From: Haladaptatus salinisoli
GTDB taxonomy: Archaea > Halobacteriota > Halobacteria > Halobacteriales > Haladaptataceae
NCBI RefSeq assembly: GCF_020614375.1
Contig: NZ_CP085327.1
Location: forward strand, 744,001 to 808,000
Direction of reading: 5' to 3'
DNA: 64,000 nucleotides
The first letter of the stretch is position 1; the number at the start of each line of letters is the position of its first letter. The notes under the pieces were generated by a model, which ran no database searches, had not been told where the DNA came from, and saw nothing but the letters and a program-made list of their open reading frames with translations. Made by a program: the position numbers and the translations under genes. Below, in pieces: positions 26,136-34,586 of the stretch.

Positions 26136-26396
26136 CTAGCTCCACCAGCCGAACTGCTCTTTCGCCTGTTCTATCGCCCCTTGGACCTTCTTCTCCAGTT
26201 CGTCTATGGAGCGTTCGACGTGGTGGACGCGCTCGCGGGGGATGCGTCGAACCACGTCGTCGCCCTCGTCGGTCTCGTCGACCTTGACGAGCCAGTGGTC
26301 GTCGAAGTAGACGATGTCGTCGTTCTCGACTTCGCGCTCCGTCGTCCCCTCGTCGGGGTCGTCGTAGACGATGGTTGCCGTGCCGATGTCGGGCAT
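26136..26396 (-). CDS. Small conserved haloarchaeal protein
   Basis: A protein of 86 residues from ATG 26396 (MPDIGTATIVYDDPDEGTTE). It begins as a small beta domain (EVENDDIVYFDDHWLVKVDE) and ends in a helix (RVHHVERSIDELEKKVQGAI then EQAKEQFGWWS) likely to form a coiled coil. It lies directly downstream of the presenilin-type protease gene on the same strand, 55 bases apart, so they may be co-transcribed. No function is known. Confidence 0.75.
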   Translation of the reverse strand: MPDIGTATIVYDDPDEGTTEREVENDDIVYFDDHWLVKVDETDEGDDVVRRIPRERVHHVERSIDELEKKVQGAIEQAKEQFGWWS

Positions 26397-26451
26397 GGGT
26401 CGGTCTACTCGGAGGCGACAGTAGGACCTTCCGGCCGTCCGGTCGCGCGAC

Positions 26452-27432
26452 CTACGCCAGGTACTGTTCGACGCCGAGCGCCCGCGCAAGCGAGATTCCG
26501 CTCGCCAGCGCGCCGAGGAGGTAACCGCAGATAGCGCCGCCGTTGAGCAGGGGGAGACCGGCGTGCGCCCGGCCTTTGAGCACCATCCAGAGGAGGGTTA
26601 CCAGCCCGACGAGCGTCCCCAGCATCGCGGTCAGGGCGGGGAGGTTGATGGCCGTGCCGGAGACGAGCGCGTCGGCGGGGGAGAAGAAGGCCGCGCTGGC
26701 GACGAGCACGGTCGGCATCACGGCGTCGCCGAGACCGATGAAAAAGGCGTCGCGGTCGTCCTCGCCGGGGTTCGCGTCCTCGTCGACCGCCCCTTCGCTG
26801 GTGGCCTGCGCAGTCTCGTCGAGAAACGAGTACGAGAGGGTCAGCGGAATGACGAGGATGACGGGTATCTTCAGGTCCATCACGCCGGAGGCGAGCGTGA
26901 GCATGTGCTCAGTACCGTAGACGCTGATGGCGTCGTACACGGCGAGGACGACGAGGAGGATGACGGCCGGAAGGAGGCCGAAACTGATGCCGAACAACCC
27001 CGCCGCGCCCGCGCCCATGACGACTCCGGCGGCGTCGATGACGTACCACTCGGGGTAGACGGCGAGCGCCACCGCGACCAGCGCGGCGGCGACCCACGCG
27101 AGGACGTTCACCGGCGCTCCGCCGACCGAGATTTCGATCACGGGAGGAACGACGACGGTGAACACGTACAAAGAAAGCATCCCGCTGGTGAGTATGATGA
27201 CCCCCCGCAGAATCCACTCGACGCCGAGCTTGATGACGGCGAGCATCCCCGCCGTGAACACGAGGATGACCGCGACGTAGAGGAGGCTGTTCGTCGGGTC
27301 GGACGGGTCCTCGACCGTCTGGTATCCGGCCGATTCGAACGGTTCGACCAGCGCCAGCGCCCCGAGTTGCACTCCGAGGAAGATGGCGATGGTCAGACCG
27401 GAGGCGAAGAGAATCCGCGTTCGTCGTTCCAT
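26452..27432 (-). CDS. Presenilin/signal-peptide-peptidase family intramembrane protease
   Basis: A protein of 326 residues with about nine hydrophobic segments. The two catalytic aspartate motifs of the A22 family are present: YDAISVY with Asp167 and GLGDAVMP with Asp236, and the PxL-type motif appears as HAGLPLLNGGAICGYL near the C-terminus. Between the two aspartates is an acidic loop (DEDANPGEDDRDAFF), typical for the haloarchaeal version. The enzyme is expected to cleave transmembrane helices, probably of signal peptides or membrane regulators. The start is ATG 27432. No obvious substrate is in the neighbourhood. Confidence 0.92.
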   Translation of the reverse strand: MERRTRILFASGLTIAIFLGVQLGALALVEPFESAGYQTVEDPSDPTNSLLYVAVILVFTAGMLAVIKLGVEWILRGVIILTSGMLSLYVFTVVVPPVIEISVGGAPVNVLAWVAAALVAVALAVYPEWYVIDAAGVVMGAGAAGLFGISFGLLPAVILLVVLAVYDAISVYGTEHMLTLASGVMDLKIPVILVIPLTLSYSFLDETAQATSEGAVDEDANPGEDDRDAFFIGLGDAVMPTVLVASAAFFSPADALVSGTAINLPALTAMLGTLVGLVTLLWMVLKGRAHAGLPLLNGGAICGYLLGALASGISLARALGVEQYLA

Positions 27433-27818
27433 GGACGGAGCAAGGAAGTGACCCCTCTTTGTGGTTTTGGGTTCGACAGCTTCGAAGGAAGGAGAGCGTT
27501 CAGCGCGTGTTATCGCGGCGCTCTCGTCGTCAGTAGCGAGTGGCCGTCGTCGCGTATCCCGGATGGTCCCCGGTCCTTTTCAATGCCGCCCAACCGCAAC
27601 CGCCAACGCGCGTCACGGCGGGAGCGAACACCGAGAGACGCGCGTATCGGGAACCCCGCACCTTACACGAGGGTTTACGTACGAAGCCGGAACCAGACCC
27701 GCCGGACGCTCCCGGTCGAAGCCCGAAAACTCGTAAGCCGAGACCGACAGTCTGCCTAACCCGCGAGGGTGCGCCCATTCGACGGCGATTCGACGCTCGT
27801 CCGGCCTCGAATCAGGAC
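27433..27818. other. 386-base stretch without a recognised gene
   Basis: Between the protease and the aminotransferase gene, both minus strand. No frame here has a protein-like composition in either direction (short frames are Arg/Gly/Pro-rich). I looked for tRNA, RNase P and SRP RNA signatures and found none. It must hold the promoter of the protease gene and the 3' end region of the aminotransferase transcript. A structured small RNA cannot be excluded. Confidence 0.4.
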
Positions 27819-28919
27819 CTACTCGAAGTGTGCGGCGAGTCGCTTCGCCGCCTCCTCCGCGCGCGGCGTCACCAGCGCGAAACGGATCCAGTCGTCGCGC
27901 GACGAGCCGAAGGCTTCGCCCGGCATCCCGGCGACGCCCGCCTCGTCGACGAGTCGCTCGACGTTCGCCAGCGTGCCGGGAAAGTCGGGAAAGCGCGCCA
28001 TGACGTAGAACGCTCCGTCCGGTCGCGTGTAGTCCGCGCCCGCTTCGTCCAGCGCTTCGGTGAACGTCTCCACCCGCGATTCGAGCAGTCGACGGTTCTC
28101 CTCGTAGTAGTCCGTCTCCGTCTCGCGGAGGGCGTGGAGCACCGCGTACTGCGAGGGGCGACTGCCGGCCACGTTCGTCAACATGTGCCGCGTCTTCGCC
28201 ACGTCCACCAGTTCGGGCGGGAAGACGGCGTATCCGACGCGGAACCCGGTGATGGCGAGCGACTTCGAGAACGAGTTCGTCACCACGCGGTGCGACGAGT
28301 CGAACGCCAGCGCGCTGGTGAACTCGCCCGAGAAATCGAAGTGGTCGTACACCTCGTCGCTCACCAGAAGCGCGTCGTACTCCTCCGCGATGGCGACGAG
28401 TTCGCGCATCGTGTCCCCGTCGTACACCGCGCCGGTGGGGTTGTTCGGCGAGTTTACGACGATCGCTGCGGTGTCGTCGCTCGCCTGCGCTCGAACCGCT
28501 TCGGGGTCGAGTTGGCCGTCGGCGGCGGTGGCGACGAACCGCGCCGTCGCGCCGAGCATCTTCGTCTTGCCCGGATAGTAGGGATAGACCGGGTCGGTCA
28601 GGACGAACTCGTCGCCGGCGTCGCGTTCCATCGCCCGCGCCATGGCAAGATAGTTCGCTTCGCCGCCGCCGCACGTCACGATAACCTGTGACGAATCGAC
28701 GTTTCGTCGGGCGGCGATCTCCTCGCGAAGTTCGAGGAGCCCCTCGCTCGGCGGATACTGGAAATCCGCGCCGCCGAGGTCGGCGTACTCGCGCAGTCCG
28801 TTTGCGATTCCCGGCGGGGACCCCCAGTCGGGGTTGCCGCTCACCATGTCGATTACGTCGCGGTCGGCGTCCATCGCGTACGACATCACGTGAAAGAACA
28901 ACGGCGTCTCGTAGTCCAT
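27819..28919 (-). CDS. Class I/II PLP-dependent aminotransferase
   Basis: A protein of 366 residues from ATG 28919 (MDYETPLFFHVMSYAMDADR); a longer reading from 28988 adds an unlikely Arg-rich leader. The fold type I aminotransferase pattern is clear: DMVSGNPDWGSPPGI, VVNSPNNPTGAVYDGDTMRE with the conserved Asn, SDEVYDHFDF with the Asp/Tyr that bind PLP, and SFSKSLAITGFRVGYAVFPP with the Schiff-base Lys and phosphate-binding Arg. It belongs to the AspC/aromatic subgroup; the amino-acid substrate cannot be assigned. Divergent from the NTF2-like gene by 75 bases. Confidence 0.92.
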   Translation of the reverse strand: MDYETPLFFHVMSYAMDADRDVIDMVSGNPDWGSPPGIANGLREYADLGGADFQYPPSEGLLELREEIAARRNVDSSQVIVTCGGGEANYLAMARAMERDAGDEFVLTDPVYPYYPGKTKMLGATARFVATAADGQLDPEAVRAQASDDTAAIVVNSPNNPTGAVYDGDTMRELVAIAEEYDALLVSDEVYDHFDFSGEFTSALAFDSSHRVVTNSFSKSLAITGFRVGYAVFPPELVDVAKTRHMLTNVAGSRPSQYAVLHALRETETDYYEENRRLLESRVETFTEALDEAGADYTRPDGAFYVMARFPDFPGTLANVERLVDEAGVAGMPGEAFGSSRDDWIRFALVTPRAEEAAKRLAAHFE

Positions 28920-28994
28920 ACCGAGGGGTCGCAGTACTGGCAAGTCTTTCTTTCGCCCCGAAACGATTAGTCGTCGCGTCGGTACCATCTAGCG

Positions 28995-29354
28995 ATGACA
29001 CCCAGCGTCGACCCCGACGCCGTTCGGTCGTACTACGACTACATCGACGCCGAGGCGTACGAGGACGTGTTCGAACTGTTCGCCGAAGGCGTCGTCTACG
29101 AACGTCCCGGCCAACGAAGTTTGAGCGGGATGGACGAGTTCCGGGAGTTCTACCTCGAAGATCGACCGCTCGAAGACGGAGAACACGAAGTCGACCAACT
29201 GGTTGTCGGCGAGGACACCGTCGCCGTCCGGGGGCGGTTCTCCGGCGTGCAGGACGGCGAGCGCGTCTCGTTCGGCTTCGCCGACTTCCATCGATTCGAC
29301 GAAGACGGCCGGATAGCGAAACGCATCACGTACACCGATCGCGACGAAGTGTAG
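28995..29354 (+). CDS. SnoaL/NTF2-like protein
   Basis: A protein of 119 residues with the cone-shaped NTF2 fold pattern: VRSYYDYIDAEAYEDVFELF, VVYERPGQRSLSGMDEFREF, then VAVRGRFSGVQDGERVSFGF and ADFHRFDEDGRIAKRITYTD. Family members include ketosteroid isomerases, polyketide cyclases and many small proteins without an enzyme role. His and Asp residues in the pocket are compatible with a ligand or hydrolase/isomerase function, but no substrate can be inferred. Starts at ATG 28995. Confidence 0.8.
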   Translation: MTPSVDPDAVRSYYDYIDAEAYEDVFELFAEGVVYERPGQRSLSGMDEFREFYLEDRPLEDGEHEVDQLVVGEDTVAVRGRFSGVQDGERVSFGFADFHRFDEDGRIAKRITYTDRDEV

Positions 29355-29749
29355 GAGGACGCGCTCGAAGGAGGCAGTCGTTCTCTAGGTGACTAGCCGG
29401 GAGGTGTGTTACCGATACTCGCAAAGATTTATGTCGGAAGATGTTAATTTTCTGGCTACTAACGACAATGACCCTTTTCGCGCCCAACTGAAACGGTTCG
29501 ACTCCGTCTTGCGACGGGTCCGACCGTTCCCGCGCTGCCGACTCACGTCCGGTGTCCGACCGCCGTAGCTACGGCACCGAGCCAGCGATACCGGCAATCG
29601 ACTCCCCCCTCTATCCGCGAGTTTCGGATTCGTAGTCCGGGGAGTCGGCCGCCGCGACACGCGTTCCGACCGTCCGCCGACGCTCGAACGCCGAGACGAC
29701 CCGTCTCGGCCGTCGGACGAACCGCCTGAGATACCCTCGACACACCCCC
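29355..29749 (+). other. 395-base leader region of the ABC exporter gene
   Basis: No plausible protein in any frame. An AT-rich segment at about 29424-29455 (aaagatttatgtcgg, gttaattttct) could be a promoter, which would give a long 5' leader of about 290 bases, unusual in haloarchaea where most leaders are absent. A strong hairpin at 29690-29710 lies close to the start codon. The start of the exporter gene at 29750 is well supported by the following protein sequence. Confidence 0.5.
29690..29710 (+). promoter_or_regulatory. 9-bp perfect hairpin upstream of the ABC exporter start
   Basis: Arms GCCGAGACG (29690-29698) and CGTCTCGGC (29702-29710) with a three-base loop, 39 bases before ATG 29750. 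A stem this strong in a leader RNA could control translation or transcription; it could also be an operator for a dimeric regulator. Confidence 0.5.
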
Positions 29750-31621
29750 ATGACAGACGATATAGATTCGGACGATACCTTCAGCGCGCAACGCGACCGC
29801 GTCGACGCTCCCATCCGCCGACTGTTCGCGACGTACGGTCGCAAACACTGGTTCCCGCTCTCGGTCGGCGTGGTAGCGAGCGTCGCGGCCCACTTCCTCT
29901 CGCTCGTGCCACCGTTCATCCTCGGCGTCGCGGTCGACGCGATCTTTCCGACGGGAAGCTCGAAACCCTACGAACTACCGCTGCTGCCGCAGGCGTGGAT
30001 CCCCGACGGACACGTCGGACAGTTCTGGCTGTCGGCGGTGCTCATCGCCACCACGTTCGCGGGCGGTGCGGTCGGTGCGCTAGTGAAAGGGTGGGGACTG
30101 AACAAGTTCGCGCAGTCCATCCAGCACGAAATTCGCACCGACACCTACGATGCGATGCAGCGCCTCGACTTGGGCTTCTTCGCCGAGAAGCAGACCGGCG
30201 AACTGATGAGCATCATGAACAACGACGTGAACCGCCTCGAACAGTTCCTCAACGGCGGACTCAACGTTCTGACGATGATCGGCGTCACAGTCGTCGGCGT
30301 CGCCGGCATCCTCGTCTACCTGAACTGGCAACTCGCGCTCGTCACGCTGGCGACGGTGCCGGTGGTCGCCCTGTTCACGCACAAGTTCGTTCAGATAATC
30401 CAGCCGAAGTACGCCGAGGTTCGTTCGACGGTCGGACGGCTCAACTCCCGACTGGAGAACAACCTCGGCGGCATCGAAGTCATCAAGGCCAGCAGCGCCG
30501 AGGATTACGAGTTCGGTCGCGTCACCGACTCCTCGCAGGAGTACTACGACACGAACTGGGACGCCATCCGCACCCGCATCACGTTCTTCCCCGGACTCCA
30601 GTTGAGCGCCGGACTCGGATTCGTCCTCACGTTCGTCGTCGGCGGACTGTGGGTGTTCGGCGGCGCGCCGCTGGTCTTCTCGGGCGACCTGACGGCCGGC
30701 GAGTTCGTCACGTTCGTCTTCCTGAGCCAGCGGTTCGTCTGGCCGCTCGCGCAGTTCGGCCAACTCATCAACATGTACCAGCAGGCGGTCGCGTCCGCCG
30801 AGCGCGTGTTCGGACTGATGGATCAACCGACCGGGCTGGACGTAGACGACGCCGCACCCGACCTCGCCGTTTCGGCGGGCGACGTCGAGTACGAGGACGT
30901 CTCGTTCGGCTACGACGACGATCCGGTCGTGGAGGACGTGAGCTTCGAGGTCGAGGGCGGCGACACGCTCGCGCTGGTCGGCCCGACCGGCGCGGGTAAG
31001 TCCACCGTGTTGAAGCTTCTGCTGCGGCTCTACGACGTGGACGAGGGAGCCGTCCGTATCGACGGTCAGGACGTGCGCGACGTCTCGCTCGACAGCCTCC
31101 GCGGGGTGGTCGGCTACGTCAGCCAAGAGACGTTCCTCTTCGCGGGGACCGTCGCCGAAAACGTCGCCTACGGCTCCTTCGAAGCGACCCGAGAGGACGT
31201 GATAGCGGCCGCGAAGGCGGCGAAGGCGCACGAGTTCATCGAGGAGTTGCCCGACGGCTACGACACGGAGGTCGGCGAGCGCGGGGTGAAGCTCTCGGGC
31301 GGCCAGCGCCAACGGGTCGGCATCGCGCGCATCCTCCTTCAGGACCCCGCGGTGCTCATACTCGACGAGGCGACGAGCGACGTGGACACGGAGACCGAAC
31401 TCCACATCCAAGAGAGCCTCGACGCGCTCCTCGCGGACCGAACCGTCCTCGCCATCGCCCACCGCCTCTCGACCATCAAGGACGCGGACACCATCCTCGT
31501 CCTCGAAGACGGCCGGGTCGTCGAACGAGGCGCGCACGGGGAACTGCTCGCCGAGAACGGTCTCTACGCCGACCTCTGGGGCGTGCAGGCCGGGATGCTC
31601 GAGGAGATTCCCTCGCGGTGA
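29750..31621 (+). CDS. ABC exporter (fused permease-ATPase, MsbA type)
   Basis: A protein of 623 residues. Residues about 35-340 form the six-helix exporter permease (LSVGVVASVAAHFLS-type first helix, then VLTMIGVTVVGVAGILVYLN and VLTFVVGGLWVFGGAPLVFS). The ATPase has Walker A GPTGAGKST at 411-419, signature LSGGQRQRVGIARILL from about 515, Walker B VLILDEATSDVDTETE and the switch His in AIAHRLSTIKDAD. Half-transporters of this kind work as homodimers and move lipids or drugs outwards. Nothing nearby points to a substrate. The gene is preceded by an unusually long non-coding leader with a strong hairpin. Confidence 0.93.
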   Translation: MTDDIDSDDTFSAQRDRVDAPIRRLFATYGRKHWFPLSVGVVASVAAHFLSLVPPFILGVAVDAIFPTGSSKPYELPLLPQAWIPDGHVGQFWLSAVLIATTFAGGAVGALVKGWGLNKFAQSIQHEIRTDTYDAMQRLDLGFFAEKQTGELMSIMNNDVNRLEQFLNGGLNVLTMIGVTVVGVAGILVYLNWQLALVTLATVPVVALFTHKFVQIIQPKYAEVRSTVGRLNSRLENNLGGIEVIKASSAEDYEFGRVTDSSQEYYDTNWDAIRTRITFFPGLQLSAGLGFVLTFVVGGLWVFGGAPLVFSGDLTAGEFVTFVFLSQRFVWPLAQFGQLINMYQQAVASAERVFGLMDQPTGLDVDDAAPDLAVSAGDVEYEDVSFGYDDDPVVEDVSFEVEGGDTLALVGPTGAGKSTVLKLLLRLYDVDEGAVRIDGQDVRDVSLDSLRGVVGYVSQETFLFAGTVAENVAYGSFEATREDVIAAAKAAKAHEFIEELPDGYDTEVGERGVKLSGGQRQRVGIARILLQDPAVLILDEATSDVDTETELHIQESLDALLADRTVLAIAHRLSTIKDADTILVLEDGRVVERGAHGELLAENGLYADLWGVQAGMLEEIPSR

Positions 31622-31658
31622 GGAGTAGCTACATAACCGGCTCGCACGTACCGCCGAT

Positions 31659-32168
31659 ATGGACGAATTCGCCGACGATACGCCGGTCGAGAAGCGACTG
31701 GGGGATGCGCTCCGCGACGCGGGCGCGACCGTCGCAACCGCCGAGTCCTGCACGGGGGGACTCATCGGCTCGCTCCTGACCGACGTACCGGGGTCGAGCG
31801 ACTACTTCGACCGAGGGTTCGTCACCTACTCGTACGACGCGAAGATGGAGCACCTCGGCGTCGACCGCGAGACGCTGGACGAACACGGTGCGGTGAGCGA
31901 ACCCGTCGCCCGCCAGATGGCCCGCGGCGTCCGCGACGTGGCCGGGGCGACGTGGGGCGTCGCGACGACCGGAATCGCGGGGCCGACCGGGGGAACGGAG
32001 GAGAAACCGGTCGGCACCGTCTTCGTCGCGGTCGCCCACGCCGACGAGTGGGGAAGCGGCGGCTCTTACTCGACCGTCGAACGGTACGAGTTCGACGGGA
32101 CGCGCCGGGAGATAAAAACGAAAATCGCTCGGCGAGCCCTCGAAGACCTCCTCTCGGAACTGCGGTGA
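31659..32168 (+). CDS. pncC: Nicotinamide-nucleotide amidohydrolase (CinA C-terminal domain)
   Basis: A protein of 169 residues made only of the CinA C-terminal domain. The family pattern is VATAESCTGGLIGSLLTDVP with the catalytic Ser, then YFDRGFVTYSYDAKMEHLGV and GVATTGIAGPTGGTEEKPVG. This enzyme removes the amide of nicotinamide mononucleotide in NAD recycling. It lacks the N-terminal molybdopterin-binding-like domain of full CinA. Start ATG 31659 is 37 bases after the ABC exporter stop. Confidence 0.9.
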   Translation: MDEFADDTPVEKRLGDALRDAGATVATAESCTGGLIGSLLTDVPGSSDYFDRGFVTYSYDAKMEHLGVDRETLDEHGAVSEPVARQMARGVRDVAGATWGVATTGIAGPTGGTEEKPVGTVFVAVAHADEWGSGGSYSTVERYEFDGTRREIKTKIARRALEDLLSELR

Positions 32169-32229
32169 GCGAAACCGAACGCGGCGAAAGGGAAAACCTT
32201 GATACGTCCCGGTGGGGACGTGAGACCGA

Positions 32230-32709
32230 ATGAACCGGAAAGAGCACGTCCTGAACGCCGCCCTCCTGAGCATCGGGCTCGGCTACGTCCTGCATCCGTC
32301 GGGCGACACCACCACCTTCTACACCATCGTCGAGGTCGGCGTCCCGGTCGTTCTCGGCGCGCTCTTTCCGGACGTGGATACGGCGTTCGGAAAACACAGG
32401 AAGACCCTGCACAACCTGCCCGTGCTCGCGCTGTTCGCCTACTTCCCGCTGGTGTTCGACAATCTCCGGTTCGTCTGGATCGGAATCCTCACCCACTACG
32501 CGCTGGATATGCTCGGGAGCAAGCGCGGACTCGCGCTGTTTTACCCCTACGAGAAGGAGTTCGGCGCGCCGTTCGGCGTCTCGGTGAGCAGTCGGTACGC
32601 GACGGTGGTGACGCTCGTCGTGACGGCGTTCGAACTCGTCGTCGCCTCGTTGGTCGTCCACCGGCGGTTCGTCGCGGAGGCCGGCCTCACCGCCGTCGGC
32701 CTTCAGTAA
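32230..32709 (+). CDS. YdjM-like membrane-bound metal-dependent hydrolase family protein (DUF457)
   Basis: A protein of 159 residues with about four hydrophobic segments. His and Asp residues that mark the YdjM/DUF457 family are present: RKEHVLNAALL, GALFPDVDTAFGKHRKTLHN and GILTHYALDMLGSKRGLALF. The Dx(D)-type and HYxLD motifs suggest a metal site at the membrane face. Its substrate is unknown, and the family name reflects similarity only. It ends seven bases inside the convergent PHP-like gene. Confidence 0.8.
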   Translation: MNRKEHVLNAALLSIGLGYVLHPSGDTTTFYTIVEVGVPVVLGALFPDVDTAFGKHRKTLHNLPVLALFAYFPLVFDNLRFVWIGILTHYALDMLGSKRGLALFYPYEKEFGAPFGVSVSSRYATVVTLVVTAFELVVASLVVHRRFVAEAGLTAVGLQ

Positions 32710-33467
32710 ACGCGCACGTCCTCGAACCGCCCGTCGTAACGGTCGTCGGTCGGGTGGGTCGGCTCCGTCCCCGAGAGAACGAGTCGGTCGAACTTCCCCC
32801 ACGTGTTCTCCCAACCGAGGTGCGCGAACTCCAACCGCCGTCGGAACTCGTGCGTGCGCCCTCGGCGGTGGACGACGCGGGCGATTTCGCCCGCTCTGAG
32901 TCGGTCGACCAGTTCGGCTTCGGTCTCGACGGGCGCGTCGAGCGCGGTCCACACCTCGCCGATGCTTCGTCGCAGGTGCGCGTACGACGACCCGAACGCG
33001 GGCTTTCCGGTGTCGGAGACTATCTCTTTCGCCCGGCGGTTGTGTCGGTCGAGGTGTTTCGGGTTGTACGCCTCGACGGCGTGGACGACGTCGCCGTGGA
33101 CGCGAACGTCCGCTTCCGAGACGCCGACGTTCAGGAACTCGGGGTGCGGAATCAGAACGGCGGCACCCTGCCGGTCGAACTCCCGCATCGCCCCCGTGAG
33201 CGTGATGAAATCCGGAACCGGCTCGGAGAGACCCACGGCGAGCACGTGCTTTCTGTTGCGCCAGGTCCCGGCGAACACCTCGCGCGCGGGGACGACGCGC
33301 AACTCGTCGTCCGAGAACCGCTCCGCGCGGCGGCGAATCTCCGGTAGTGGGACGAAGTGCGGCGCGTACACCAGTGCGTCGAGACCGCGGTCTTTCGCTC
33401 GTCGAACGACCTGTTCGTCCAGCACTTTGACGTGCATATCGACCCGGAACTCGTCGCGGTCGGTCAC
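32703..33467 (-). CDS. PHP-domain-like protein with degenerate metal motif
   Basis: A protein of 254 residues. It follows the PHP layout of a beta/alpha barrel: DEFRVDMHVKVLDEQVVRRA at the N-terminus, GLDALVYAPHFVPLPEIRRR, GAAVLIPHPEFLNVGVSEAD, AVEAYNPKHLDRHNRRAKEI and KPAFGSSYAHLRRSIGEVWT. In active PHP phosphoesterases the first motif is DxHxH; here it is DMHVK, so one metal-binding His is replaced by Lys, and the SDAH motif reads SSYAH. The first glance suggests a catalytically weakened or re-purposed protein. It diverges from the HAD phosphatase gene by 79 bases. Confidence 0.75.
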   Translation of the reverse strand: MTDRDEFRVDMHVKVLDEQVVRRAKDRGLDALVYAPHFVPLPEIRRRAERFSDDELRVVPAREVFAGTWRNRKHVLAVGLSEPVPDFITLTGAMREFDRQGAAVLIPHPEFLNVGVSEADVRVHGDVVHAVEAYNPKHLDRHNRRAKEIVSDTGKPAFGSSYAHLRRSIGEVWTALDAPVETEAELVDRLRAGEIARVVHRRGRTHEFRRRLEFAHLGWENTWGKFDRLVLSGTEPTHPTDDRYDGRFEDVRVY

Positions 33468-33546
33468 AATGTATCGTTTCGAAGGGTGTACGATATGGGT
33501 TCTGATTCCAGCAGCTAGAAGTAACGGAGACGGAAAGTTACCCTCG

Positions 33547-34182
33547 ATGACCGCTCTCTACTTCGACCTCGACGGGACGCTGGTTCGCCACACCATCCCG
33601 TTCGAGGAGTTGTTCGAACGCGCGCGTCGGGAACTGAACCTCCCCGCCCGCTCGGGGCTCTACGAGAGCTACACGGGGACGTTTCTCGACTACCTCGGTG
33701 ACTGTCACCCGGAGCCGTACCGCGCCGCGATGGCCGATATCTGCGAGGAGTTCGCCATCCCGACCGACGGGGAGACGTTCGCCGAGACGCTCGTAGAGAC
33801 GGAACTGTCGCGCGTCGCGGTCGCGGACGGAGCGCCCGAACTGCTCGCCGAACTCGCCGCGGACCACCGACTCGGCGTGCTGACGAACGGCGCGGGACGC
33901 GTCCAGCGGGAGAAACTCGAAGTCTGCGGGCTGGCGGAGTACTTCGAGACGGTCGTCGTCTCCTGCGAAGTCGGCGCGGGGAAGCCGGACCCCGAGATTT
34001 TCGAGAGAGCGAAAGCGAACATCCCGGACGACGAACACGTCTTCGTGGCGGACGACCTCGAACGGGACGTGCTTCCGGCGCAGGAGGCGGAATTCGCGGG
34101 CGTCTGGCTCTCGGAATCGGACGACTCGCGCGCCGACAGTACCGTCGAGGAGCTTTCGGCGGTTCGGGATATCGTCGCCTGA
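33547..34182 (+). CDS. HAD-superfamily hydrolase (phosphatase)
   Basis: A protein of 211 residues from ATG 33547. Motif I is YFDLDGTLV with the nucleophile Asp7 and acid/base Asp9, motif II LGVLTNGAGRVQREK, motif III GAGKPDPEIFERA with the Lys, and motif IV HVFVADDLERDVLPAQEAEF. The helical cap is inserted after motif I (subfamily IA, like phosphoglycolate phosphatase or haloacid dehalogenase). The substrate is not identifiable. A longer open frame continues upstream but overlaps the opposite-strand PHP gene and was rejected. Confidence 0.9.
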   Translation: MTALYFDLDGTLVRHTIPFEELFERARRELNLPARSGLYESYTGTFLDYLGDCHPEPYRAAMADICEEFAIPTDGETFAETLVETELSRVAVADGAPELLAELAADHRLGVLTNGAGRVQREKLEVCGLAEYFETVVVSCEVGAGKPDPEIFERAKANIPDDEHVFVADDLERDVLPAQEAEFAGVWLSESDDSRADSTVEELSAVRDIVA

Positions 34183-34229
34183 CGAGCAGGAAAAGGTTTT
34201 ATCACCGGGATTACAGAGTCAACGTACGA

Positions 34230-34541
34230 ATGCCCGCCTGGGAATGTGATATCGACGGCTGCGGAGAACGCTTCGACAGCGTCGAGGACGCCATCGTCCA
34301 CCAGACGTCGGAGCACGAGCGCCGAGAGTGTAAGGTGTGCGGGTCGGTCGTTCCGGACGGTTACTTCGCCATCCGCCACGCGTTCGACGAGCACTCGCGC
34401 GCCGAGTACGTCCGCGCGTACGACGCCGATTCGAACGACGTCCGAACGCGCGAACGCATCCGGGACGAAATCGAAGAGACGGCGAATCTCCAGCGGGTCG
34501 TCGAGCGGTTGGACGAACACAGGAGCAGCGAACTCCCCTGA
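34230..34541 (+). CDS. Small protein with two C2H2 zinc fingers
   Basis: A protein of 103 residues. Finger 1 runs from the Cys at residue 5: C-x4-C-x12-H-x4-H (CDIDGCGERFDSVEDAIVHQ TSEH). Finger 2 follows at once: C-x2-C-x12-H-x4-H (CKVCGSVVPDGYFAIRHAFD EH). Both spacings fit canonical C2H2 fingers. The C-terminal half is a helix with many Arg/Glu (RTRERIRDEIEETANLQRVV). This suggests a nucleic-acid or protein-binding role. Single zinc-finger proteins are common in haloarchaea; a clean tandem pair is less so. It stands alone, 47 bases after the HAD gene. Confidence 0.8.
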   Translation: MPAWECDIDGCGERFDSVEDAIVHQTSEHERRECKVCGSVVPDGYFAIRHAFDEHSRAEYVRAYDADSNDVRTRERIRDEIEETANLQRVVERLDEHRSSELP

Positions 34542-34586
34542 CGCGGCGAAGTAAACTATTTTGAGGCGGGTACGCATCTTTGTCAC

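Noticed and set aside
27465..27485. A GGTTCGAC-like stretch that resembles a tRNA T-loop
   Set aside because: No matching acceptor, D or anticodon stems around it.
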